This document shows, piece after piece, positions 39,633-47,988 of a stretch of DNA of 64,000 bases. Every line of letters starts with the position of its first letter. Within the stretch, counting starts at the first letter, position 1. This DNA is from Pseudomonas sp. BCA17 (lineage in GTDB: Bacteria; Pseudomonadota; Gammaproteobacteria; Pseudomonadales; Pseudomonadaceae), in assembly GCF_004519405.1 (NCBI RefSeq), contig NZ_SGWI01000002.1, positions 248,001 to 312,000 on the forward strand. Direction: 5' to 3'. Both the position numbers and the translations under genes were made by a program. Under the pieces are notes generated by a model that made no database searches, was not told the origin of the DNA, and worked only from the letters and a program-made list of their open reading frames with translations.

Positions 39633-40039
39633 GCCGTCAGCGACTGGCGATAGAACGGCAGGATCAGGTCACGCGTCAGTGGCGCCAAGTGCAGGCCGCC
39701 GTCGCCCATGGGGTCGATCCAGCGCACTTCCTCGATTTCCGCAGCAGGCAGCACCGCGCCATCGATGTGCACCTGAAACAACTCGGCGTGCACGGTAAAA
39801 CCCGGCTCGTTGGCGGCTGGGGCCGAAAACTGGCCCAGGTAAATGGCCTGGCCTGGATCGATGTGCAGGTTGAGTTCTTCGTGCAGCTCGCGAGCCAGGG
39901 CCTGGGCAGGTTGTTCACCGGCATCGATCTTGCCGCCCGGTTGCATGAACGCCTGGGTGCCGCGCTTGCGCACCAGCAGGGTCTGGCCGTCGCGGCCGAT
40001 CAGGAGGGCGGCGGCAATGCGGATCGTTGAAATGCTCAT
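39629..40039 (-). CDS. NUDIX hydrolase
   Basis: A 136-residue pyrophosphohydrolase. The Nudix box is complete: G-x5-E-x7-REx2EE is seen in GGKIDAGEQPAQALARELHEEL at about residues 35-56. Such enzymes clear oxidised or excess nucleotides and nucleoside-diphosphate derivatives. It overlaps both neighbours by four bases. Confidence 0.92.
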   Translation of the reverse strand: MSISTIRIAAALLIGRDGQTLLVRKRGTQAFMQPGGKIDAGEQPAQALARELHEELNLHIDPGQAIYLGQFSAPAANEPGFTVHAELFQVHIDGAVLPAAEIEEVRWIDPMGDGGLHLAPLTRDLILPFYRQSLTA

Positions 40040-41349
40040 GAAAGAATCGGGGTCTCTTCGGGGAGTTTGATAAATACGCTGTATTTCGCGCCTTCCATCG
40101 CTTCGAACGCGATCAGCTTGTCCACCAGCGGCAGGTTCAATACCTTGCCGGCGTTGAGCAGCAACATGCCGTTGTCAGCATTGAGGTTGCGCGCCAGGAC
40201 CATGCCGGCTTCCAGCTCTCGGGTGGAAAGGACTTTGACGCGAGGGTCGCCCAACGTCACATCGCTTAAGAAAGCGGCGCAGGCTTGAATGAAGTCTTCC
40301 ACCAACGCGGGGTCGTACAGGCGCCCGGCGTACTTGCGGATATACAGCAGCGCTTCGTCGCTGTTCAAATACCGCTCAAGGATCAAGCCCTTCTGTAGCT
40401 CGATGAAGTCCACCGCCAGCTTCAGCAGGCGCGAGCCAAATGGAATCGCCTCTTCCTTGAGATGGTCGGGGAAGCCCGTACCGTCCCAGCGTTCCTGGTG
40501 ATGACGAATGATCCGCGCCGCATCCTTCATCGGCTCCAGGGTCATCAACAACGATTCGCTTTGCGTCGGATACTCGCGATACAGCGCACGGTCGGTGCTG
40601 TGCAGCTTGTCCGACGGCGCGACCATCATGCCGTCGCTCCAGCTCAGCTTGCCGATGTTGTACAGCGCGGCCGCCATCGTCAGGTCACGGGTACTGGCTT
40701 CATCCATCGCCTGGGTGGCGCAGTACACCCGAATCAGCTCGATCAAGGCGCGGTTGGTCTGCTTGTCCTTGGGCAGGCGCAAGTTGGCCAGCAGCGAGAA
40801 CACTTCAGTGCCCGTCACGTAGCTGCGCTTGAGCTCTTCGTAGGCCAGGTCGAGCATGTCGGCGGTCTGTTGCAGCTCGGAAGTGCGCGCCGCCACGCGT
40901 TTTTCCAGCGTGCTGTTAAGCACTTTGAGCTGGTCATTCTGCTCCCGGGTCAGGCGTTCCAGGCGCTGGTGCTCGAGGCATTGGCTCAGGACCAGCTGCA
41001 ATTCGTCGTCATTCCAGGGTTTGCTGATGTAGCGATGAATCTGGCCTTCGTTGATCGCCTTGATGATGGTTGTCACGTCTGCGTAACCCGTCAACAGGAT
41101 GCGACTGGTGGCGGGATACAAGCGATGCACCTCGGCCAGGAGCTGCGCGCCATCCATTCCGGGCATACGCGCATCGCTCATCACCAGGTCGACGTGCCGG
41201 CCTGCCAGGATCTCCAGCGCCTGGGCACCACTGCCGGCCAGCACTACTTCGTAGGACTGAGTGCGTAACAGGCGACGCAAGCTGTTGAGGATCGATTCTT
41301 CGTCGTCGACCAGCAAAACGACGGGTTTCGTAGCGAGTTGTTCATCCAT
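40036..41349 (-). CDS. response regulator with degenerate HD-GYP (YN-GYP) domain
   Basis: A 437-residue protein: receiver domain at residues about 8-125 with phospho-acceptor in LVMSDARMPGMDG, a coiled coil to about 180, then an HD-GYP-like domain. The catalytic HD pair is Tyr230-Asn231 (LYNIGKL) and the GYP region reads HHQERWDGTGFP. Loss of the HD metal ligands suggests no c-di-GMP hydrolysis. P. aeruginosa PA2572 is a known YN-GYP regulator and may be related. It leads an operon with NUDIX and GNAT genes and is divergent from the GGDEF-EAL operon across a 253-base gap. Confidence 0.9.
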   Translation of the reverse strand: MDEQLATKPVVLLVDDEESILNSLRRLLRTQSYEVVLAGSGAQALEILAGRHVDLVMSDARMPGMDGAQLLAEVHRLYPATSRILLTGYADVTTIIKAINEGQIHRYISKPWNDDELQLVLSQCLEHQRLERLTREQNDQLKVLNSTLEKRVAARTSELQQTADMLDLAYEELKRSYVTGTEVFSLLANLRLPKDKQTNRALIELIRVYCATQAMDEASTRDLTMAAALYNIGKLSWSDGMMVAPSDKLHSTDRALYREYPTQSESLLMTLEPMKDAARIIRHHQERWDGTGFPDHLKEEAIPFGSRLLKLAVDFIELQKGLILERYLNSDEALLYIRKYAGRLYDPALVEDFIQACAAFLSDVTLGDPRVKVLSTRELEAGMVLARNLNADNGMLLLNAGKVLNLPLVDKLIAFEAMEGAKYSVFIKLPEETPILS

Positions 41350-41561
41350 GGTGACTCTGCCTTCAAATAAAACAAAGTTGAGCTAAATTAACCCATCGTG
41401 TCGTACCTTGTTCCTTCGCTTGTAGGCAAGGCCGACTTACTGCTGCAGGTCATCGTGCGGGAACGCGGTAATTTGACGCCAACTGGCCGTCGATATCAAG
41501 GGAGCTCGACTATGCTTCTCTAGCAATTGGCACCCCACTCATAGGTGAAACCAAGGAAGGA

Positions 41562-41606
41562 ATGATTATGCAATCGAGCCTTTTGCCTGTGCGGAGCGCG
41601 CCATGA
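41562..41606 (+). CDS. candidate 14-residue upstream ORF coupled to the GGDEF-EAL gene
   Basis: ATG at 41562 follows a strong AAGGAAGGA and reads MIMQSSLLPVRSAP before a TGA that overlaps the next ATG (ATGA at 41603-41606). The main gene also has its own GGAG. It may be a leader peptide that couples translation, or a chance arrangement. The rest of 41350-41561 shows no other gene. Confidence 0.35.
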   Translation: MIMQSSLLPVRSAP

Positions 41607-43477
41607 ACATCGACGCGGGACGGGCCAACCGTCGCATCCTGATCGTCGATGACACGGCCTCGATCCACGAGGATTTCCGCAAGATCCTGTGCGCCGAAGC
41701 ACAGGGTGAGAAGTCTCTGGACAGCCTCGAAGAAACCCTGTTCGGCACCGCCGCGCCCGTGCGCCAGGCCTTTGTGCTGGACTCCGCCTATCAGGGCGAA
41801 GAAGCCCTTGAGCTGGTGAACAAGGCCCTGGCGCAGCAATCCCCCTACGCCATGGTGTTTATCGACATGCGCATGCCACCGGGCTGGGACGGCCTGCAAA
41901 CCATTGAAGAGCTATGGAACGTCGATCCCAACTTGCAGATCGCGCTGTGTACCGCCTATTCGGACTATTCCTTCGAGGCCATCGAAGCGCGGCTGAAGTA
42001 CAACGACCAATTACTGATTCTGAAAAAACCCTTCGATCACCTGGAAATCCGCCAGATGGCCAGCGCCCTCACCTGGAAATGGCAACTGGCCCAGGACGTC
42101 GCCCTCAAAGTCATCGACCTGGAGCGCACCATCGAAGAGCGGGTGCAGGAATTGCTCAAGGTTTCGCACCTGTTGCAATACGACGCTCTCACCGACCTGC
42201 CCAACAGCACCCTGCTGGGTGACCGTCTGTCCCAGGCGATCGCCCTGGGCCGACGGCACGAGACCCAACTGGCGGTGATCTTTATCGGCCTGGACCGCTT
42301 CAAACGCATCAACAGTGCCTTGGGCTATCCGGTGGGTGATGAAGTGCTTCAACAGGTCAGCCAAAGCCTGATGGAGGCTGTGCGGGAATCGGACTCAGTG
42401 TTCCGGTATGGCTCCGACCAGTTTGTGATCCTGCTCAACGATATCCAGCATCTCCAGCAAACCCAGCATATTGCGCAAAAATTGCTCAATGCCATCAACG
42501 TCACCCGGCATGTGGCCGGGCATGACCTGAGCGTCACCGCCAGCCTGGGCATCAGCGTTTACCCCAACGACAGCGGCTCGGCGGTGGAGTTGATCAAGCA
42601 TGCTGAAACCGCCATGCATAACAGCAAGGAACAGGGTCCGAACGACTTCCGTTTTTACACTGAAGACATGAACCTGCACGCGCAACACCAACAGGGCCTG
42701 GAAAGTGCCATCCGCCAGGCATTGGAACGCGATGAGTTTGTACTGCATTACCAACCCAAACTGGACTTGAAGTCCGGGCGCATCGTCGGCGCCGAAGCGT
42801 TGATACGCTGGTTTCAGCCGCGCTCGGGCTGGGTCGGCCCCGCCGAGTTCATTCCGGTGGCCGAAGACAGCGGGCTGATTGTGCCCCTGACTCAATGGGT
42901 GCTGCGTCGCGCCTGCGAGCAGGCGCAAGCCTGGAGTGAGATGGGCCTGCCTCCCCTGTGCATGTCGGTGAACATCTCGTCGATCGACTTCCGCCAGCGT
43001 GACTTCGTTGAAAACCTGGCAGCCATCCTCAAACAGACCGGGCTGCCGCCGACCCAGCTGGAACTGGAAATCACCGAAAGCGTGTTGATGCAGAACGTCG
43101 ACGCCACCGTCATTACGCTGAACCGGATCAAAGCCATGGGTGTCCGCCTGGCCCTGGATGACTTCGGCACCGGTTACTCCAGTCTCAGCTACCTGCGGCG
43201 CTTCCCTATCGATGTATTGAAAATCGACCAGTCATTCATTCACGGCCTGAGTGTGAACAACCAGGACGCGCAGTTGATCAGCGCGATCATCGGCATGGGT
43301 AAAAGCCTGGATTTGAACATTATCGCGGAAGGGGTAGAGTCCCTCGAACAGCTGAAATTCCTACAGGCTGAACGGTGCGAGGAAGGCCAGGGCTTCCTGT
43401 TCAGCAAGGCGGTGCCCTCCCAGGATTTCGCATTATTGTTGCAGGCGGGCCAAGCCAGCCTGATGCCCGATCATTAG
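41603..43477 (+). CDS. response regulator with degenerate GGDEF and intact EAL domains
   Basis: A 624-residue c-di-GMP protein. The atypical receiver (1-160) has Asp pair 16-17 and phospho-acceptor Asp88 (FIDMRMPPGWDG), with an insertion of about 26 residues compared with CheY. The GGDEF domain (about 185-345) has GSDQF at 270-274 in place of GGDEF, so cyclase activity is unlikely. The EAL domain (about 370-615) keeps EAL at 398-400, the Asn of SVNIS, ELEITES, DDFGTGYSS and AEGVES, so phosphodiesterase activity is likely. It leads a plus-strand operon with a peroxidase and two kinases. Confidence 0.92.
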   Translation: MNIDAGRANRRILIVDDTASIHEDFRKILCAEAQGEKSLDSLEETLFGTAAPVRQAFVLDSAYQGEEALELVNKALAQQSPYAMVFIDMRMPPGWDGLQTIEELWNVDPNLQIALCTAYSDYSFEAIEARLKYNDQLLILKKPFDHLEIRQMASALTWKWQLAQDVALKVIDLERTIEERVQELLKVSHLLQYDALTDLPNSTLLGDRLSQAIALGRRHETQLAVIFIGLDRFKRINSALGYPVGDEVLQQVSQSLMEAVRESDSVFRYGSDQFVILLNDIQHLQQTQHIAQKLLNAINVTRHVAGHDLSVTASLGISVYPNDSGSAVELIKHAETAMHNSKEQGPNDFRFYTEDMNLHAQHQQGLESAIRQALERDEFVLHYQPKLDLKSGRIVGAEALIRWFQPRSGWVGPAEFIPVAEDSGLIVPLTQWVLRRACEQAQAWSEMGLPPLCMSVNISSIDFRQRDFVENLAAILKQTGLPPTQLELEITESVLMQNVDATVITLNRIKAMGVRLALDDFGTGYSSLSYLRRFPIDVLKIDQSFIHGLSVNNQDAQLISAIIGMGKSLDLNIIAEGVESLEQLKFLQAERCEEGQGFLFSKAVPSQDFALLLQAGQASLMPDH

Positions 43478-43498
43478 CCGACTGCAAGGAGCGCTCGC

Positions 43499-44461
43499 TT
43501 GAGAGAAGTGTCAACCTATGGGTTTATCCTGACGATGTGGCTGGGCATGAGCGCGCCGTCATTGGCTGCGCTGCTGGACGAAGCGCTCAAACCGCTGCCG
43601 CCGGTACCCACCCTGGACCCGGCCAAAGTCGAGCTGGGCCGTCAGTTGTTCAACGAGCCACGCCTGTCGGGGAATAACACATTGTCCTGCGCCAGTTGCC
43701 ATCGCCTGGAAACCGGAGGGGCCGATAACAAAGCGTTCTCCTCAGGCTCCGACGGCAAGCCGCTCACCATCAACACCCCGAGCGTGTTCAACGCCAGCCT
43801 GAACTTCAAGCAGTTCTGGAATGGCCGGGCGGATACCCTGGAAGCCCAGGTCGAACAAGTGGTCACCAGCCCGGTGGAAATGAGCAGCGATTGGAAAACC
43901 GTGGTGCAGAACCTGTCGGCCATGCCCCTCTACCAATCGGCCTTTACCCAGGCCTACCCCGATGGCATCACCGCCGCCAACGTGCAAAATGCCCTGGCCA
44001 CTTATGAGCGGACGCTGCTCACCCCCAATTCGCGGTTTGATCAATACTTGCAGGGCAACACCGAACTGTTGACGATCCAGGAAAAGTACGGTTACCAGCG
44101 GTTCAAGGATTACGGCTGCATAGCCTGCCACCAGGGCGTGAATATCGGCGGCAATATGTTCCAGAAGTTCGGCGTGATGGGCGATTACTTCAAAGCCCGC
44201 GGCAACCCGGTCGAAGCGGACCTGGGCCGTTACCTCGTGACCAAGGATGAAGAGGATCGTTACGTGTTCAAGGTGCCCAGCCTGCGCAATGTTGCAGTCA
44301 CCGCGCCGTACTTCCACGACGCCTCGGCCAAGACCCTGGAGGAAGCGGTCGATGTAATGTTCAAGTACCAACTGGGGCGCATTCCCTCCCAGGAAGATAA
44401 AGACCTGATCGTCCAGTTTCTCAAGACTCTGACCGGCCAATGGGCGGGCAAGCCACTATGA
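43499..44461 (+). CDS. dihaem cytochrome c peroxidase family protein
   Basis: A 320-residue periplasmic protein with a signal peptide (cut near residue 23) and two c-haem motifs: CASCH (Cys64, Cys67, His68) and CIACH (Cys207, Cys210, His211). The layout and NTPSVFNASLNFKQFWNGRA, plus KVPSLRNVAVTAPYFHDA, fit the bacterial CCP/MauG family that reduces H2O2 using cytochrome electrons. The start is TTG at 43499 with GGAG in front. It lies 21 bases after the EAL gene and overlaps the following kinase by ATGA, which ties it to signalling rather than to a respiratory operon. Confidence 0.92.
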   Translation: MREVSTYGFILTMWLGMSAPSLAALLDEALKPLPPVPTLDPAKVELGRQLFNEPRLSGNNTLSCASCHRLETGGADNKAFSSGSDGKPLTINTPSVFNASLNFKQFWNGRADTLEAQVEQVVTSPVEMSSDWKTVVQNLSAMPLYQSAFTQAYPDGITAANVQNALATYERTLLTPNSRFDQYLQGNTELLTIQEKYGYQRFKDYGCIACHQGVNIGGNMFQKFGVMGDYFKARGNPVEADLGRYLVTKDEEDRYVFKVPSLRNVAVTAPYFHDASAKTLEEAVDVMFKYQLGRIPSQEDKDLIVQFLKTLTGQWAGKPL

Positions 44462-46272
44462 CCCTGTCCCGCCGGCACGCCAGTACACTGTTGCTCGCCC
44501 TGATGACCCTGTTTCTGGCCTCGACGCTGCTGTTTCTGTACCTCAAGTCTTCCCGCGACCAGACGGCCACTTACACCCAGTCGCGGGACCTGATCCGGCA
44601 CCTGCAGCAACTCAATGCCCAGTGGGACAGTGAGGTGCTCAAGGCCAGGATCTCGATTACCCGCAACTACGACCCACTGGTCGCACCTTTGCTGGAAATG
44701 ACCCAGTTATGGGCCGATCTGAAAAGCCGTGATTCTTACCACGAATCCGCCGACCTGCCTGGTTGGCAAGCCAGCCAGCGGGCATACGAAGAAGCCGTCC
44801 AGGAAAAAGCCCGGCTGGTGGACCAGTTCAAATCCCACAACGCGGTGCTGCGTAACTCCCTCGCGTTCCTGCCGACCGCCGAAGACGATATCCAGGCCCA
44901 ATTCAACCGCGTTGATGATGAAGGCAAGCTGCACCTGCAAAGCTTGGCCACCGACACCTACGACCTGCTGCTCAGCAGCCTGGAGTTCGCCCAGGTCACC
45001 AGCGATGATCGGGCTGCCGATATTCTGGTGGGCCTGGGCAAACTGGCGATCAACAAGGAAAACATGCCCATTGAGTTTCAGACGCCCGTCGACATCCTGA
45101 GCAATCATATTTCACTGATCCTGCGCGAGCAGCCGCTGGTCAATAGCTTGCTTGAGCACATTGCCGCAGTTCCCGTTGCCGAAAGCCTCGACCAACTGAC
45201 CACCCATCTCGACCTGGACCAGCAGGCGGCTGACCGGGTCGATCATCAATACCATCGCTACCTGCTGATCTTCTCGACCTTGCTGGTGGTGATGCTGCTC
45301 TATCTGGCGGTGCGTCTGTTACGCAGTTTCGCCGAGGTCAACCGGGTCAACCGCGCCTTGCAGGCGGCCAACGAAACCCTGGAGCAACGCGTGGAACGGC
45401 GCACCCAGCAGCTCAAGGATGCCCAGAGCGAGCTGATGGACAGCGCCCGCCAGGCTGGCATGGCCGAAATCGCCACCAACGTGTTGCACAACGTCGGCAA
45501 CGTGCTCAACAGCGTGAATATCTCCGCCGACCTGGTCACGCGCAAACTGCGCAGCAGCAAAGCCCAGGGCCTGGGCAAAGCCATGCAACTGATCAATCAG
45601 CATCCCCACGACCTGGGCACCTTCCTGAGCGAAGATGAAAAAGGCAAGTTGCTGCCCAGTTACTTGAACCAACTGGTGGACGCCATTGCCGTTGAACAGC
45701 AAGGCATGGCCGAGGAGCTGGCGCAACTGAGCAAAAGTGTCGATCACATCAAGGACATCGTTTCCACGCAGCAATCCTATGCCGGTGCCTCAAGCCTGCT
45801 GGAGCCGGTCGAGATCGGCACCTTGATGGAAGATGCCTTGCGCATGAACGCCGGTGCGCTCAGCCGTCACCACGTCACGGTGGTCAAGGACTTCGCGCCG
45901 GTGCCGCAGGTGCTCGGTGACAAACACCGGCTGTTGCTGATCATGGTCAACCTGATCAGCAACGCCAAGTACGCCATGTCCAACCTCAGTGACCGGCCAC
46001 GGCAAATGACCCTCGCGGTCCGGCAGCAGGGTGATGACATGTTGGAGATCAGTGTAAAAGACGAAGGCGAAGGCATACCGGCCGAAAATATGACGCGCAT
46101 CTTCACCCACGGCTTCACGACCCGCAAGGAAGGCCATGGTTTCGGCCTGCACAGTTGCGCCCTGGCCGCCGTCGAGATGAACGGCCAGCTCACTGCCCAC
46201 AGCGATGGGCCAGGCAAAGGCGCAGTCTTTACCTTGAAAATTCCTCTCACCCCTGCCGGAAACCCCGCATGA
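44458..46272 (+). CDS. membrane histidine kinase with all-helical (DAHL-like) periplasmic sensor
   Basis: A 604-residue kinase. A first span (residues 10-30), an all-helical periplasmic region to about 260, a second span (262-285) and a coiled coil precede the His box NVLHNVGNVLNSVN with His344. This unusual H-box lacks the HE dyad. The ATPase boxes are NLISNAKYAM, DEGEGIP and GHGFGLHSCAL. The periplasmic sensor would face the same compartment as the peroxidase encoded just before it. Both ends overlap neighbours by four bases. Confidence 0.88.
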   Translation: MTLSRRHASTLLLALMTLFLASTLLFLYLKSSRDQTATYTQSRDLIRHLQQLNAQWDSEVLKARISITRNYDPLVAPLLEMTQLWADLKSRDSYHESADLPGWQASQRAYEEAVQEKARLVDQFKSHNAVLRNSLAFLPTAEDDIQAQFNRVDDEGKLHLQSLATDTYDLLLSSLEFAQVTSDDRAADILVGLGKLAINKENMPIEFQTPVDILSNHISLILREQPLVNSLLEHIAAVPVAESLDQLTTHLDLDQQAADRVDHQYHRYLLIFSTLLVVMLLYLAVRLLRSFAEVNRVNRALQAANETLEQRVERRTQQLKDAQSELMDSARQAGMAEIATNVLHNVGNVLNSVNISADLVTRKLRSSKAQGLGKAMQLINQHPHDLGTFLSEDEKGKLLPSYLNQLVDAIAVEQQGMAEELAQLSKSVDHIKDIVSTQQSYAGASSLLEPVEIGTLMEDALRMNAGALSRHHVTVVKDFAPVPQVLGDKHRLLLIMVNLISNAKYAMSNLSDRPRQMTLAVRQQGDDMLEISVKDEGEGIPAENMTRIFTHGFTTRKEGHGFGLHSCALAAVEMNGQLTAHSDGPGKGAVFTLKIPLTPAGNPA

Positions 46273-47648
46273 ACCAGCCTCCCAACCGGCGCATCCTGTT
46301 GATTGATGACACGCCGTCGATTCACGAAGATTTCCGCAAAATCCTGATGCCGCAGGAACAATCCAACCAGGCGCTGGATGACATGGAGTCGGCGTTGTTT
46401 GGCGAAACGAGCAAACCCCAGGCGCAGGCATTCGAGCTGCATTCGGCGTATGGCGGCGAAGAAGGCCTGGCGCTGCTGACAACGGCCATGGCGCAAGAGC
46501 GACCCTACGCACTGGCCTTTGTCGACATGCGCATGCCCCAGGGCTGGGACGGGGCAAAGACCATCGAAGAACTCTGGAAGGTCGCCCCCGGCCTGCAAGT
46601 GGTGGTATGCACGGCGTATTCGGATTATCCATGGGAAACGTTGCTGGAGCGCCTGCATGGCCATGACCGTTTGCTGATCCTGAAAAAGCCCTTCGACAAC
46701 ATCGAAGTCCAGCAGATGGCCAATACCCTGGCCAACAAATGGGACATGGCCCGACGCGCCTCGCTGCAAACCGCCCATCTGGAACAGTTGGTGGAACAAC
46801 GCACCCAGGCACTGCAAGTGGAAATCGCCGAGCGCAAGCTCCTGGAAAGCCAGTTGGTGCAGTCGGAAAAACTCGCGTCGCTGGGGCAACTCGCGGCCGG
46901 CGTGGCCCATGAGATCAACAACCCGGTGGGCTTTATCTCCTCCAACCTCAGCACACTCGACAGCTACTTCAACCAATTGCAACAGATGCTGGATGCCTAC
47001 CAACACGCCGAAAGCCATCTGCCGCCGGGGGAACCACTGGAACAACTGAGGGCATTACGCACGAAGCTGGAGCTGGACTTTCTCAAAGAAGACGTGCCCA
47101 TCCTGATCCGGGAGTCCAAGGACGGCATTGGCCGCGTGGTACAGATCGTCAAGGACCTGAAAAACTTTTCCCGGGTGGATACCGATCAGACCTGGCAATT
47201 CGCCAACCTGCAACAAGGCATCGATTCCACGTTGAACATCGTCGCCAGTGAGCTCAAATACAAGGCCGACGTGGTCAAGCATTACGCGCCCTTGCCGGAC
47301 ATCGAATGCCTGGCCTCGCAGCTCAATCAGGTGGTGATGAACCTGGTGGTCAACGCGGCGCAAGCCATGGGGCCGGAGCGCGGCACCATTACCATCAGCA
47401 ATGGCGTGGAGGGCGAGAACATCTGGCTGGAAGTCGCAGACAACGGCTGTGGAATTCCCCCGGAGACCGTGCAGAAAATCTTCGACCCGTTCTTTACCAC
47501 CAAGCCGGTGGGCGAAGGCACAGGGCTGGGGTTGTCACTGTCCTACGGCATTATCAAGAAACACCGGGGCAATATCTCCGTCAGCAGCGAAGTGGGCAAG
47601 GGTACGACGTTCCGGGTAGTGCTGCCGATCCGGCAGACGGCGGCATAG
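46269..47648 (+). CDS. receiver-histidine kinase hybrid (cytoplasmic)
   Basis: A 459-residue soluble protein: the N-terminal receiver (about 1-155) is paralogous to that of the GGDEF-EAL protein ([21 protein letters not shown], Asp near 86), followed by a kinase with His214 in [18 protein letters not shown] and ATPase boxes [17 protein letters not shown] and [13 protein letters not shown] receiver upstream of a kinase core suggests a relay step driven by the DAHL-type kinase. The ATG at 46269 is chosen because of the ATGA overlap; the frame is open to 46155. Confidence 0.9.
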   Translation: MNQPPNRRILLIDDTPSIHEDFRKILMPQEQSNQALDDMESALFGETSKPQAQAFELHSAYGGEEGLALLTTAMAQERPYALAFVDMRMPQGWDGAKTIEELWKVAPGLQVVVCTAYSDYPWETLLERLHGHDRLLILKKPFDNIEVQQMANTLANKWDMARRASLQTAHLEQLVEQRTQALQVEIAERKLLESQLVQSEKLASLGQLAAGVAHEINNPVGFISSNLSTLDSYFNQLQQMLDAYQHAESHLPPGEPLEQLRALRTKLELDFLKEDVPILIRESKDGIGRVVQIVKDLKNFSRVDTDQTWQFANLQQGIDSTLNIVASELKYKADVVKHYAPLPDIECLASQLNQVVMNLVVNAAQAMGPERGTITISNGVEGENIWLEVADNGCGIPPETVQKIFDPFFTTKPVGEGTGLGLSLSYGIIKKHRGNISVSSEVGKGTTFRVVLPIRQTAA

Positions 47649-47656
47649 CGATTCCC

Positions 47657-47762
47657 GTGGCGAGGGAGCTTGCTCCCGCTGGACTGCGTAGCAGGCCCGG
47701 TCTTCTAAAACCAAATGCTGGGGGCCGCTTCGCGGCCCAGCGGGAGCAAGCTCCCTCGCCAC
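47657..47762. repeat. REP pair (BIME-like) of the P. fluorescens type
   Basis: A 26-base unit starting GTGGCGAGGGAGCTTGCT (47657-47682) recurs inverted at 47737-47762, with a hairpin GGGCCGCTTCGCGGCCC in between. This is the common extragenic palindrome of fluorescent pseudomonads. It fills the first part of the 340-base gap 47649-47988; the rest (47763-47988) shows no gene and only a weak AAGGAA before the next start. Confidence 0.85.
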
Positions 47763-47988
47763 AATGACGATGCGTCTCCTGACTGACGGGCATCAGGGCC
47801 TGCTATTTGATGCCCGGCGGTTGCTCCAGCAAGGAGATCGCTCGTAAGCTTCAAGGCTCTGTAAACCGTGAAAGTCCATAAGAAATACCCGTACAGCACA
47901 CTGGGGAGCCAATCCCAGCGCAGCTGTGCTCGATTTTTCTTCAGGCGCAAAACGCCTGGCCGATGAGTCCGAACCCAAGGAACCCCGT

